Shown: in pieces, positions 9,045 through 17,884 of the stretch
Numbering within the stretch: the first letter of the stretch is position 1
How the letters are laid out: every line of letters begins with the position of its first letter
Assembly (NCBI GenBank): GCA_002690445.1
Contig: NZER01000347.1
Span: 1 to 64,000 of the forward strand
Source: Candidatus Pacearchaeota archaeon
GTDB taxonomy: Archaea; Nanoarchaeota; Nanoarchaeia; Pacearchaeales; GW2011-AR1
Reading direction: 5' to 3'
Length of the DNA stretch: 64,000 bases
Notes under the pieces: model-generated
Seen by the model: the letters and a program-made list of their open reading frames with translations, nothing else
Database searches by the model: none
Told to the model about the DNA's origin: nothing
Translations under genes and position numbers: made by a program

Positions 9045-9957
9045 AAAAATTTTAGTTACTGGCGGGGCAGGTTTTATTGGGAGTCATCTTGTTGAAAAAC
9101 TTGTGAAATTGGGAGCAAGTGTTAGAATTTTTGAAAAAACAAATGAGCTAAAAAATTTCTCAAGAGAAATTATTGAGCAGATTGAGATATTTATCGGGGA
9201 TTTGAGAAATAAAGATGAGGTAAAAAAAGCTGCTGAGGGTGTTGATATTGTTTTTCATTTAGCAGGTTTAATCTCTGTGAAAGATTCTTATGAAATGCCG
9301 ACGGAGTATTTCCAAACTAATTCTATTGGAACATTAAATATTTTGGAAGTTTGCAAGGGGAGGGGAGTGGAAAAGATTATTCTTATTTCAAGTTCAGAGG
9401 TTTATGGAAATCCGGGAGTTGCTCCTGTGAGTGAAGAAATAAGATTAAAAGCATTGTCTCCTTATGCAGCATCTAAAATATGCGCTGAGAAAATTGCTGA
9501 AGCATATTATAATTCTTATGAAATGCCTGTGATTACTCTTCGCTTATTTAATGTTTACGGGCCGAGACAGTCTACTAAGGCAGTTATCCCTTCGCTGATA
9601 AGTGATGCTATTAGTACGGGGAGTGTAAAATTAGGTTCTCCTAATATAAAAAGGGATTTTTTATATATCGCTGATGTTGTTGCTGTATTTATTAAAATTG
9701 CGGAATCTGATAACTGTAATGGCGAGGTGATTAACATTGGATCTGGGAATTTAGTTTCCTTGGGGGAGGTTGTAAATTTAATTGAAAAAAACTTGGACAA
9801 AAAAATCTCTGTTGAATCGCGATTTGGAGAAGAAGGGAAGAAAATAGTATGTGATAATTCTAAGATAAAGAGATTAATTGGCTGGGAGCCGGTAATCAGT
9901 CTTAACGAAGGTTTAAAAAAGACTATAGATTTTTTTGGGATGGAGAATGCAAAATGA
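9028..9957 (+). CDS. NAD-dependent sugar epimerase/dehydratase (SDR)
   Basis: A 309-residue extended SDR starting MQIANKKILVTGGAGFIGSHL. The nucleotide-binding TGGAGFIG is at about residues 10-17, the catalytic Ser in SSSEVYG, and the Tyr/Lys pair in SPYAASKICAEK. RLFNVYGPRQ is the usual substrate-side loop. It resembles UDP-glucose 4-epimerase and related enzymes; the exact sugar is undetermined. The ATG at 9028 is used because an upstream in-frame ATG lies deeper inside the CapD-like gene. Its stop overlaps the start of the GT2/radical SAM gene (ATGA), so 7608-11966 is probably one operon. Confidence 0.87.
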   Translation: MQIANKKILVTGGAGFIGSHLVEKLVKLGASVRIFEKTNELKNFSREIIEQIEIFIGDLRNKDEVKKAAEGVDIVFHLAGLISVKDSYEMPTEYFQTNSIGTLNILEVCKGRGVEKIILISSSEVYGNPGVAPVSEEIRLKALSPYAASKICAEKIAEAYYNSYEMPVITLRLFNVYGPRQSTKAVIPSLISDAISTGSVKLGSPNIKRDFLYIADVVAVFIKIAESDNCNGEVINIGSGNLVSLGEVVNLIEKNLDKKISVESRFGEEGKKIVCDNSKIKRLIGWEPVISLNEGLKKTIDFFGMENAK

Positions 9958-11966
9958 CGAAACCAAAATCGCGGGCTGATGTAATTATTGTATCTCATAA
10001 TAATCGGGATATTCTCGCGAAGTTATTAGATAGTTTAAAAAACCAGTCTTATAAAAATTTCAAAACATATTTATTAGATAATGATTCTAATGATGGGACT
10101 AGTGATTTTATTCAAAAAGACTATCCTTGGGTTAATTTTATTGATGTGCCTAAAACTGGACCATCTAAAAAGAGAAACATTGGAATTGAACAGTCTGATT
10201 CAGAATATATTATCACCTTAGACAGCGATGTGGTTCTTACAAAAGATTGGATTAAAATTGCGATGAAGTATATGGATAAACACCCAGATGTCGGGATTTG
10301 CGGCAGTAAGCTGACTAATAAAAAGGGGTTTGTTGATTCTGCAGGGGGATTTGTTTCGAGAGCTATGGTTTCTGGAGATATTGGGCATGAAAAAAAAGAT
10401 GCGCCAAAATATGATACTTTTAAACAAGTTTCTTATGTTGTTTCAGCTGCAGCAATTATGAGGCGGGAGATGATCGATGAGATTGGTGGCTTTGATGAAG
10501 ATTATTTTTATAGCTATGAAGATACTGATCTTGGTTTAAGAGCAAATCTGGCTGGGTGGAAAGTGATATATAATCCTGATTTAATTGGTGAACATTTGTT
10601 TCATGCTACAGTTTCAAGACAGCCTCAGATTTTTATCCGCGCCCATGCAATCAAAAATCGTATAATGACGCTGCTCAAAAGTTTTGAGGTGAGAACAATA
10701 TTATTTAATTCTCTGATTATTATACCGAGTTTAATTTGTAATGCTTTTAATGAAAATATTAAGGCAAGTGCGAGTGCTTATTTTTGGATCTTAAAAAATT
10801 GGAAAAAAATAATGGAAAAAAGGCGAAGAGTTTTCCACACAAGAAAAATAACTGATAAAAAACTTTTTCAAGAAATCTGGTTTCCTCTGCGATTGAGAAT
10901 GGTTGGCAATAATAGAGTTTTTAATTATATTCGCCAAATAAAGGATAAATCAATGAGGAATTTATTCTTTTTTGTGACAACACACTGTAACTCCCGATGC
11001 AAACATTGTTTTTATTGGAAGTCTTTACATAAGACAAAAAATCTGACATTAAAACAAATAGAAGATATTTTTTCTAAGTTTCATAATATCCATGCGATTG
11101 TCTTATCTGGGGGAGAACCATTTATACGGCAGGATTTAGATGAGGTAATCAAGATTCTTGTTAAGTATACAGATGCGCAATTTATTTTTATTCCGACTAA
11201 CTGTCTTGTAGATATAACTGACAGATTTGAGAAAATTTTGAAGGAAAATTCTCATGTTTCTTTTGTACTCTGCGCTTCTTTAGATGGCTTAGAAAATGAA
11301 CATGATTACATTCGTGGGGTGCCTGGAGGTTTTAAGAAAACAGTTGATTTAATCAAAAAATTAGCAGTTTTAAAGAAAAGTTATCCTAATTTTAAACAAA
11401 TTGTGGTAAATACTGTTATTACAAATAAAAATTATGACAACTTAGAAAAATTTATGAAATTTGTAAGAAAGCTACCAGTTACATTCCAGGCATTTGATAT
11501 TATTCGGGGGGATCATCAAAAAATGATTGGTCCTCCAACAGTAGGAAAACTGAAAAAAATTAATCGATTGAGATATAAGGCTAATAAGAACCACACTAAG
11601 AAATTTTCATTTTTCCGACGATTGCATCAAAATATGAAGGTAAAGGAATTTATCCGGAATCAGAATCGGATTTTAGATGGGAAGCCTTGGCCTTTCCCGT
11701 GCATGGCTGGTACAACGGATTTTGTAATTGAGAGTGATGGAAGTGCAAGGATCTGTGAGCTGCAACCAAAAATTGGATCCCTTCTTAAGAATCGTCCTGA
11801 AGATTTATTGCAAACAAAAGAAGCAAAAGAGATTTTCAAAAAAATTAAAAACCATGAATGTGATTGCACCCATACTTGCATTACTGGTTCATCAATGGAA
11901 CGTTCCTTAAAAAATATTTTTTGGACAAGAGTGTGGGGTTTTTTAAAACCTCTCCCTAAAAAATGA
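9954..11966 (+). CDS. GT2 glycosyltransferase fused to a radical SAM enzyme
   Basis: A 670-residue two-enzyme fusion. Residues 8-290 are a GT2 glycosyltransferase: VIIVSHNNRDI opening, DNDSNDGTSD nucleotide site, LDSDV metal site, and GGFDEDYFYSYEDTDLGLR (the ED acceptor motif). Residues 335-560 are a radical SAM domain with the cluster cysteines C345, C349 and C352 (CNSRCKHC) and the GGEP motif (LSGGEPF). The end has further cysteines (CMAG, CELQ, CDCTHTC) placed like a SPASM-type auxiliary cluster. The GT could attach a sugar that the radical SAM half modifies, or both could act on a peptide or lipid acceptor. No frameshift or linker defect is visible. Its substrate is unknown. Confidence 0.88.
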   Translation: MTKPKSRADVIIVSHNNRDILAKLLDSLKNQSYKNFKTYLLDNDSNDGTSDFIQKDYPWVNFIDVPKTGPSKKRNIGIEQSDSEYIITLDSDVVLTKDWIKIAMKYMDKHPDVGICGSKLTNKKGFVDSAGGFVSRAMVSGDIGHEKKDAPKYDTFKQVSYVVSAAAIMRREMIDEIGGFDEDYFYSYEDTDLGLRANLAGWKVIYNPDLIGEHLFHATVSRQPQIFIRAHAIKNRIMTLLKSFEVRTILFNSLIIIPSLICNAFNENIKASASAYFWILKNWKKIMEKRRRVFHTRKITDKKLFQEIWFPLRLRMVGNNRVFNYIRQIKDKSMRNLFFFVTTHCNSRCKHCFYWKSLHKTKNLTLKQIEDIFSKFHNIHAIVLSGGEPFIRQDLDEVIKILVKYTDAQFIFIPTNCLVDITDRFEKILKENSHVSFVLCASLDGLENEHDYIRGVPGGFKKTVDLIKKLAVLKKSYPNFKQIVVNTVITNKNYDNLEKFMKFVRKLPVTFQAFDIIRGDHQKMIGPPTVGKLKKINRLRYKANKNHTKKFSFFRRLHQNMKVKEFIRNQNRILDGKPWPFPCMAGTTDFVIESDGSARICELQPKIGSLLKNRPEDLLQTKEAKEIFKKIKNHECDCTHTCITGSSMERSLKNIFWTRVWGFLKPLPKK

Positions 11967-12049
11967 AAATGAAAAAACTTAATCTTGGATGCGGAAGGGA
12001 TTATAGATTAGAAATCTGCAAAAAATGTACTGGGGGGGATGTAAGTTAA
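11963..12049 (+). pseudogene. Remnant of a SAM-dependent methyltransferase N-terminus
   Basis: This 28-codon frame begins MKMKKLNLGCGRDYR, which is the opening and SAM-binding motif I (LGCG) of small class I methyltransferases common in glycan clusters. It continues for 13 residues ending GGDVS and stops. Intact relatives usually run 180-250 residues. It overlaps the GT2/radical SAM stop by 4 bases, as a translationally coupled gene would. I read it as the decayed stub of a deleted methyltransferase gene; a short functional peptide is unlikely. Confidence 0.5.
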
Positions 12050-12056
12050 ATTTAAA

Positions 12057-12833
12057 ATGATATATATTACCTGTGATGTGCATAAGGCAATTAAGGGAAG
12101 TTTTGAATCTAAAAATCTTAAAAATAATGATTTAAACTCAGCTATAAAATATTTGCAAATATTAAAAAAATATAAATTAAAATCAACGCTTTTTCTTAAT
12201 GGTTTTTTGTTAGATAAATTTCCAGAAAAAATTAAAGAGTTGTTGGGCTACGATGTTGAGATTGGGGGGCATACTTATGATAATTTTGGTAAGTTGGGAG
12301 TTTTTACAAGTTATTTAAATCGTAAATTTCATGGCTGTGTTTACGGCGCGGCAAGATATCAGAAAAAAGACATTCAAAAAACAAGAAAAGCTTTTGAAAG
12401 AGCTGGGCTAAAGATGACTTCATGGAGAACTCATGCTTTTGGAAGCAGTGAAAAAACTTTTGAATTATTGTTGCGGGGTGGGGTGGGGTTTGTTTCTGAT
12501 TTGCTTGGGGAGCAAGAATCTTTCAAAGATAAAAATGGCATAACTCATCTGCCAATTAATATTCCTGTTGATCAGAACACAATTATTTATGGGAATTTAA
12601 AACCTGAAAATAGGAATCCTTTTGCGAGCTGCACTAAGGGGAGGATAAGACCGGACGAATGGTTTGAGATTGTTAAGAAGAGAATTAGTGAGAATGAAAA
12701 AAATAATATTCCGAGTGTTCTGCTGATTCATCCGGCAACAATGGATTGTTTAGATGATTTTGAATTGTTTGAAAAGCTTGCCAAATTTCTGTCTAAGTAT
12801 GAGTCTGGGAAAGTTTCAGAATTCAAAAATTAG
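12057..12833 (+). CDS. Polysaccharide deacetylase-family protein
   Basis: A 258-residue NodB-like protein. Visible family features are the N-terminal YITCDVH with the metal/catalytic Asp, KSTLFLNGF, the VEIGGHTYDN segment matching the His-containing metal motif, and RTHAFGSS where the family has an RxPxG stretch. LLIHPATMD near the C-terminus is the last conserved strand with its His. It should remove N- or O-acetyl groups from a sugar, or be a non-hydrolytic relative. No signal peptide is present, so it may act inside the cell on a lipid-linked precursor. It is convergent with, and overlaps by 4 bases, the methyltransferase at 12830. Confidence 0.75.
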   Translation: MIYITCDVHKAIKGSFESKNLKNNDLNSAIKYLQILKKYKLKSTLFLNGFLLDKFPEKIKELLGYDVEIGGHTYDNFGKLGVFTSYLNRKFHGCVYGAARYQKKDIQKTRKAFERAGLKMTSWRTHAFGSSEKTFELLLRGGVGFVSDLLGEQESFKDKNGITHLPINIPVDQNTIIYGNLKPENRNPFASCTKGRIRPDEWFEIVKKRISENEKNNIPSVLLIHPATMDCLDDFELFEKLAKFLSKYESGKVSEFKN

Positions 12834-13594
12834 GTTTTCTTTTTACAAATACATGTGTAATTGATTCCGCCGACTAAACTAAAAATTGCAGGAATTTTTA
12901 TTGTAATTTTCTGATTTTTTCTAAATTCTCTTAGTTCTTTTAAATTTTTAATTTCTTTTTCTATATCTTCTGCAATTTTTTCAAAAACAATTTCAAACTT
13001 GGAAGAAACTAATTGTTTTAGGTCTTTAAACTGGAACATGTGGGGGTGGCATGGGTTGAATATTTTTCCTGTTAATGTTTTTTTAAAAAATCCGTATGCA
13101 TCTGCAAGTAATAGGAAACCTTTCTGATGAAAATGAGATTCAAAATAAAGGATTCCGTTTGGTTTGAGAACGCGATTTATTTCTGATAAAACTTTTTTTG
13201 GGTTATCTGTGTGGTCGAGGACGTTTGAAAAAATAATAATATCGAAATAATTATCTTTATATGGAAGATTTTCTCCAACTCCCTGAATCAAATGCGTATC
13301 CTCATAATTAAGTTTAAATTTTGATTTGCAAAAATCTGCTAGTGGGTCTATGGAATGTTTTTCCCCTATTTTTATGCAGTTTATTACATCTGCTGGACCG
13401 CATCCGACTTGCAAAAATTTTGTCTTGTCATTGAGTTTTATATGATGGCTAAATCTTTTTAAGAGTATATCTGTTTTTCTTTGATAATGTTTTTTTGAAT
13501 AATCTAGAAGAGATTCAGTTGTTTCATTTTTCCAAAAATCCTGCTCATTTACATGAGCGAGCTGCCATCTTTTACTAAGTTTATTTGCTGTCAT
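12830..13594 (-). CDS. Class I SAM-dependent methyltransferase
   Basis: A 254-residue methyltransferase of the Methyltransf_11 type. Motif I is FLQVGCGPADV, the acidic loop is in SIDPLADF, and the LPYKDNYFDIIIFSNVLDHTDNP stretch is the classic motif II/III region. INRVLKPNGILYFESH follows. It methylates a small molecule, lipid or sugar; the substrate is not evident. Its ATG at 13594 follows a TATA-like minus-strand sequence (13617-13627) by about 27 bases. The GT2 gene at 13669 diverges from it. Confidence 0.82.
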   Translation of the reverse strand: MTANKLSKRWQLAHVNEQDFWKNETTESLLDYSKKHYQRKTDILLKRFSHHIKLNDKTKFLQVGCGPADVINCIKIGEKHSIDPLADFCKSKFKLNYEDTHLIQGVGENLPYKDNYFDIIIFSNVLDHTDNPKKVLSEINRVLKPNGILYFESHFHQKGFLLLADAYGFFKKTLTGKIFNPCHPHMFQFKDLKQLVSSKFEIVFEKIAEDIEKEIKNLKELREFRKNQKITIKIPAIFSLVGGINYTCICKKKT

Positions 13595-13668
13595 GGTTAT
13601 TAGGTTTTGGAGAAGTTTATAAATTTATCTTATGATAAACTTATAAAGGTTATCTGATATTTTCCAAT

Positions 13669-14505
13669 ATGGTTGAAAAGGGAAAAATCCGTGTTAGTAT
13701 TGTGATCCCAGTTTATACGCCAAATGAAAAAATTTTTGAAAAAGTTAAGGCGATGATTAAAAAACAGACAGTTAAATCTGAGATTATTGAAATGTGGAAT
13801 AATCCGGAGGCTGTTTCTCTTAACAAGGGGATAAAAAAAGCTAAGGGAGAAATTGTTGTGACGCTGGCGCAGGATTGTGTTCCTCATGGGAATAGGTGGC
13901 TGGAGAAACTGATTAAACCATTGGAGGATGAAAAAGTTTCTGTGAGTGTTTCTGATTTAAATTTGCCTAAGGAATTTTGGAAAAACGAGTATTCTTTTTT
14001 GACAAGAATGCTTTCTATTAGTGAATTAGGTGTGAGGCGGCCTATGATGGATGCGCGAGCTTGTGCTTATCGGAAAAAAGATCTGATTGAATTGGGTTTG
14101 TTTAATGAAGATCCAAAGACTGTTGCTATTGATGCGGATTTGTATATGAAGTTAATAAAAAAAGGAAAAGTTGTGCACCCGGGAAGTATTGTAGACCACC
14201 TGCACCACTTATCTGATGAAAGAAAAATAAAAATGATATACAATTATGCTGAGGCCAATGGGAAACTTGTGAAATTGTATGGGACAAGAATTAGTTTTTT
14301 TTGGTCGAGATTTATTAGGGCTATTCCTTTTTTAGGTTTGTTTCCTCTTTTTATTTTTCCTGCTAAAAATCATGCAGACTTATTTCCGGGTTATGTTTTA
14401 ATTTCTCTGTTTCCTCATTTGATTTATATTTATGGTTTTTGGAAGGGGTTTCTTTTTGACAGAGAGAGCATGCGGAATAAGGAAGTTTTGAATGGGAAGA
14501 AATAA
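13669..14505 (+). CDS. GT2-type glycosyltransferase with C-terminal membrane segments
   Basis: A 278-residue glycosyltransferase starting with RVSIVIPVYTPNEKI, the GT2 opening. The usual nucleotide-binding region is short, but SLNKGIKKAKGEIVVTLAQDC matches the segment leading to the metal motif, with QDC in place of DxD. DADLYMKLIKKGK corresponds to the acceptor/catalytic EDxDLxxR region. The C-terminal 70 residues hold two hydrophobic stretches (FIRAIPFLGLFPLFIF and YVLISLFPHLIYIYGF) that probably anchor it. A TATA box (AACTTATAAAGG, ending about 13650) precedes the ATG. The end abuts a convergent small membrane protein gene. Confidence 0.8.
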   Translation: MVEKGKIRVSIVIPVYTPNEKIFEKVKAMIKKQTVKSEIIEMWNNPEAVSLNKGIKKAKGEIVVTLAQDCVPHGNRWLEKLIKPLEDEKVSVSVSDLNLPKEFWKNEYSFLTRMLSISELGVRRPMMDARACAYRKKDLIELGLFNEDPKTVAIDADLYMKLIKKGKVVHPGSIVDHLHHLSDERKIKMIYNYAEANGKLVKLYGTRISFFWSRFIRAIPFLGLFPLFIFPAKNHADLFPGYVLISLFPHLIYIYGFWKGFLFDRESMRNKEVLNGKK

Positions 14506-14790
14506 TTATTCTAATTTTCTTCTGAGTTCTTCATTTAGAAGGTTGTTTTCATACTCTAAATCTTCAACAGCTTCTTCAAGGATATTCAAATCATTTTTAG
14601 TTTGACTTCTCACAGATTCTTTAGAACAAATATTTCCTATCTGATAAATAACTGGTAATAAAATTGTCAGTATTGTAAGAATTAATATTTGGACATTTGG
14701 CAAAATAAAACTAATTATTAGTCCAAGAATTGTTGACATAGAAGCAATAATTATAGTAGTAATATCTATTCTGTTTTCCCTACTTAACAT
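14506..14790 (-). CDS. Small membrane protein with two helices and a coiled coil
   Basis: A 94-residue protein with two closely spaced hydrophobic segments (about residues 12-29 and 31-49) forming a hairpin, then a charged C-terminal half, NILEEAVEDLEYENNLLNEEL, with heptad-like spacing. No family is recognised. Its start lies directly after the stop of the 51-residue gene at 14792, so the two are probably an operon. It could be a small scaffold or partner of a membrane enzyme in the glycan island. Confidence 0.55.
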   Translation of the reverse strand: MLSRENRIDITTIIIASMSTILGLIISFILPNVQILILTILTILLPVIYQIGNICSKESVRSQTKNDLNILEEAVEDLEYENNLLNEELRRKLE

Positions 14791-14791
14791 T

Positions 14792-14947
14792 TTAGGTTCT
14801 TGACCTTAATCTTTTTATTGCTTCTTTTGCTTTAATATAAGGCATGCTTTTTTTAGAGCCTTTTCTTATTATTCCTTTTTTTCCAGCAGATGTGTTTTTC
14901 TCTCTGACTTCATCATCCCCCCCTTTAATTCTTTGTCTTTTTGCCAT
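14792..14947 (-). CDS. Small basic protein, 51 residues
   Basis: The frame starts MAKRQRIKGGDDEV and ends KAIEAIKRL-like sequence rich in Lys and Arg (about 17 basic residues of 51). A TATA-like element, TTTTAAAC on the minus strand near 14969-14977, lies about 27 bases before the ATG. That spacing is the same as at other genes here and is the main reason to call it real. It ends one base before the start of the 94-residue membrane protein, suggesting co-transcription. No family or function recognised; nucleic-acid binding would fit its charge. Confidence 0.45.
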   Translation of the reverse strand: MAKRQRIKGGDDEVREKNTSAGKKGIIRKGSKKSMPYIKAKEAIKRLRSRT

Positions 14948-15027
14948 ATCTTTTTTAGGATTTTCTTGTTTAAAATTCTTTTCTTTCTAGAATTTTTTTC
15001 TTTTGATTTTCTGTTGTACAAGTTCAG

Positions 15028-16788
15028 CTAACCATGCTTAGGAGTCCAGACATCTCCGAATTCGAAAGGGTCTTTTCGCTGTGTGTCGTCGTCTTGCGGG
15101 TTGAATGTTTTGTCTAATGTGTGGAGAACCATTGCTTCTTTGTTTCCGACTGGTGTGTAGCCGTGCCAGATTCCGGGAGGGCATTTTATCATGGCCGGGT
15201 TTTTTTCTCCTATAACGAATGTTTGGAAAGTTGCTGTTCCATCTTGATTTGGTTTGACTGCGATGTATTTTAAATTACCTTTTATACAAGTTGTATAATC
15301 TGTTTGTTTTTCATGGAGATGAAACCCTTTGATTATGCCGGGATAAACTGTAGAGACTAAATTTTGCCCGAATTGTCCGTTGTAAATTTCATCGTCGGCG
15401 CGGAGAGTTTCAAATAAATATCCTTGGTCGTTTGCAAAGATTTTTAGCGGTTTGATTTGAATTTCATTTATTTTTTCTGATTGGATTTTTTCTATATCTT
15501 CTGATTTATTTTCTGTTTCAGTTTCTTCAAATTCTTTTGGGTCGAGGATTCTTGCTTCGGGGTAGTGAACAATGAACTGTCCTCCTCTTTCTATGAATTC
15601 TTTTTCTTTGCCCACTATTTCTTTAGCGTGATTCCAAGCGCTTAAGAGTGCGTAATCTGCCTGATTGTCTTGGTGAAAATGTTCTGGAGAGACAATTGGA
15701 ATGTGTTTTCCTGGGCTGTAGAGTCCTTGTTTAAATGGTGTTGAATCTGAAATGTAATCTAGGGTTTCTTTTCCGATGTCGCAATAATTTAAAACGATTG
15801 TGCCTTTTGAAGCAGCTGCATAGCCGACGATTTTTTTGCCTTGGGATTTTAGACTATTTAGTAAAGATGAAAGTTCTTGTTTTGATTTATGGACTCTTTT
15901 AGCAAATTCAATATAAGGTTCGATTTCGTGGATTTTTTTTTGGCGTTCTTCTTCTAAGTATTTTTTTAATTGTTCTGTTTTTTCATAAACTCCTTTTTTG
16001 CAGGTATAGACTCGCATTGAGCCGCCGTGAACCCATTCTCTTTGCGCGTGAAAAATTTCCATGCCGTGCATTGCTAATAAATTTGATAAAGAAGTGAGGG
16101 AGAAGTACCAGACATGCTCGTCGTAAATTTGATCGTAGGATGTTTTTTCTAAAATGTCCACTATGTAAGGGTCTTCAAAAATAAAGACTCCGTTGTCTTC
16201 CAGCAAGTGATTGACGCCGCGAAATAAATCATGGATATTAATTATGTTAAGGATTACATTTGCTGAAAAGATTGTTTTGAATTTGCCTTTTTGTTCGACG
16301 ATTTTTCTTGCTAAACTTTCAGAAAAAAAGTCTGTGATTGTTTCTATTCCTAAACTTTTTGCTACATCTGCTACATTGTTTGATGGTTCGATTCCGAGAG
16401 TAGAATGTTTTTTAAATGCTTTTAAGAATATTCCATCGTTGCTTCCGATTTCTAAAACTTGCGAGTTTGGTTCTAAAAACTTTTTTTCTATTTCGCGAGC
16501 AATTTCTGCGAAGTGCTGTTCCATAAATTTAGAAGTTGAAGAGAAAAACGCATAATTTGTTTTTCCTGTTTTGTCAGGGACGATATATTTATCATATGGG
16601 ACAATATTAATGAGCTGGACCATTTTACAGTTTTCGCAGAAACCGACAGCCATTTCGTATTTGAATTCTGGCTGGAAAGCTTGTTCTTTTTTTAAAAAAG
16701 CGTTTGCAATTGGCATTTGTCCGAAGTTTACGAATTCTACTAAATTTTGCGTGTAACATATTGGGCACTCTTTTCTTTCTAACTCCAT
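15028..16788 (-). CDS. Sugar C-methyltransferase fused to RmlC-like 3,5-epimerase
   Basis: A 586-residue fusion. Residues 1-60 form a zinc-binding domain (CPIC and CENC pairs) as in the NDP-hexose C-methyltransferase family. Residues 80-430 are the methyltransferase, with VLEIGSNDGIFL as motif I, the EHVWYFS segment that supplies the family's catalytic His, and the C-terminal domain (GYAAASKGTIVLNY). From about residue 445 a cupin follows, resembling dTDP-4-dehydrorhamnose 3,5-epimerase: GIIKGFHLHEKQTDYTTCIKG and CPPGIWHGY. Together these could make a C-methylated or epimerised dTDP-deoxy sugar from the 4-keto intermediate made by RmlA and RmlB homologues nearby. Acidic residues (about 420-440) join the two parts. 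Confidence 0.87.
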   Translation of the reverse strand: MELERKECPICYTQNLVEFVNFGQMPIANAFLKKEQAFQPEFKYEMAVGFCENCKMVQLINIVPYDKYIVPDKTGKTNYAFFSSTSKFMEQHFAEIAREIEKKFLEPNSQVLEIGSNDGIFLKAFKKHSTLGIEPSNNVADVAKSLGIETITDFFSESLARKIVEQKGKFKTIFSANVILNIINIHDLFRGVNHLLEDNGVFIFEDPYIVDILEKTSYDQIYDEHVWYFSLTSLSNLLAMHGMEIFHAQREWVHGGSMRVYTCKKGVYEKTEQLKKYLEEERQKKIHEIEPYIEFAKRVHKSKQELSSLLNSLKSQGKKIVGYAAASKGTIVLNYCDIGKETLDYISDSTPFKQGLYSPGKHIPIVSPEHFHQDNQADYALLSAWNHAKEIVGKEKEFIERGGQFIVHYPEARILDPKEFEETETENKSEDIEKIQSEKINEIQIKPLKIFANDQGYLFETLRADDEIYNGQFGQNLVSTVYPGIIKGFHLHEKQTDYTTCIKGNLKYIAVKPNQDGTATFQTFVIGEKNPAMIKCPPGIWHGYTPVGNKEAMVLHTLDKTFNPQDDDTQRKDPFEFGDVWTPKHG

Positions 16789-16809
16789 GAAAAGACAGCT
16801 AAAAAATAG

Positions 16810-16829
16810 TTTAAATAGATTATTGTGAT
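16810..16829 (-). promoter_or_regulatory. Promoter of the methyltransferase/RmlC gene
   Basis: On the minus strand, ATCACAATAATCTATTTAAA. It ends 22 bases before the ATG at 16788 and differs from the promoter at 641-660 in one base. Confidence 0.75.
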
Positions 16830-16856
16830 TTGGTATATACTTTGTTGTGGTGGATT

Positions 16857-16874
16857 ATAATAATCTTTATAAGG
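16857..16874 (+). promoter_or_regulatory. Promoter of the SDR gene at 16895
   Basis: ATAATAATCTTTATAAGG, ending 21 bases before the ATG at 16895. It fits the shared promoter pattern and argues that translation starts there, not at the upstream GTG at 16847. Confidence 0.6.
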
Positions 16875-16894
16875 GGTTTGATGTTGTGGATTTT

Positions 16895-17884
16895 ATGGAA
16901 TTTGATTTTGCGGGGGTTGAAGGGAAAAAGGTTTTGATTAGCGGCGGGGCGGGTTTTATTGGGAGTAATCTTACTAAGAGGTTGGTTGATTTGAAAGCAG
17001 AGGTTAGTATTTTTGTTTTGCCTGATGAAAATTTAGAGAGAGTTGAAAATATCAAGGATAAAATAAAAATTATTTCTGGAGATTCGACAAAAGAAGAAGA
17101 TGTTAATGGGGCGATTGATGGAAAAGATTATTTGTTTCATTTTGCGTGGCAGACTGATTTGAAGCAATCGATGACAAATCCGCGGGCAGATGTTGAAAAT
17201 GATTTGATTGGTTTGATTAATATTTTGGAATGCTGCAGGAAGAACAATCCGGAAATCAAGATTGTTTTTGCCAGCACAGTGACGGTTGTGGGATTGACTA
17301 ACGAGATGCCAGCTAATGAAGAGATTCGAGAAAACCCGCTGTCTGTTTATGAAATCCATAAGCTGGCTGCTGAAAAATATTTTTATGTTTATAATAAAAT
17401 TCACGGGTTGAAAACTTGTGTTTTGAGATTGTCTAATGTTTTCGGCGAAGGGCAGAGAATTGACAATCCGGGGCGGGGGGTTTTGAATTTTATGGTTGGG
17501 CGGGCGCTGCGGGGGGAGGAGCTAACTGTTTATGGTGCAGGGAATTTTATTAGAGATTATAATTATGTTCAAAATTATATTGATGCTTTTATTTTAGCAG
17601 CATTGTCTGATAAAACTAATGGAGAAGTTTATGTTTTAGGGAGCGGGGAGGGGAAGACATTTAATGAAGTTGTTGAAAAGATAAAGAAGATTGTTGAATC
17701 TTTGACTGACAAAAAGGTGGTGATAACGCATGTGCCGTTTCCTGGGGAAGAAAACGAGATAAATAAAAGGAATTTTATTGCTGATTCTGACAAGTTTCAG
17801 GCGGCGACGGGGTGGGAGCCTAAAGTGGGGTTTGGGGAGGGGTTGGGGCGGACTGTTAAATTTTACTTGAATAAAAATGAATGA
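16895..17884 (+). CDS. NAD-dependent sugar epimerase/dehydratase (SDR)
   Basis: A 329-residue extended SDR. The cofactor motif is SGGAGFIGSN, the catalytic Ser/Thr lies in FASTVTVVG, and the Tyr/Lys pair is in SVYEIHKLAAEK. RLSNVFGEGQ follows. It resembles UDP-glucose/UDP-glucuronate or CDP-sugar modifying SDRs. The longer frame back to GTG 16847 contains the TATA box inside the coding sequence, so the ATG at 16895 is preferred. The next gene starts 8 bases before its stop, implying coupling. Confidence 0.83.
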   Translation: MEFDFAGVEGKKVLISGGAGFIGSNLTKRLVDLKAEVSIFVLPDENLERVENIKDKIKIISGDSTKEEDVNGAIDGKDYLFHFAWQTDLKQSMTNPRADVENDLIGLINILECCRKNNPEIKIVFASTVTVVGLTNEMPANEEIRENPLSVYEIHKLAAEKYFYVYNKIHGLKTCVLRLSNVFGEGQRIDNPGRGVLNFMVGRALRGEELTVYGAGNFIRDYNYVQNYIDAFILAALSDKTNGEVYVLGSGEGKTFNEVVEKIKKIVESLTDKKVVITHVPFPGEENEINKRNFIADSDKFQAATGWEPKVGFGEGLGRTVKFYLNKNE

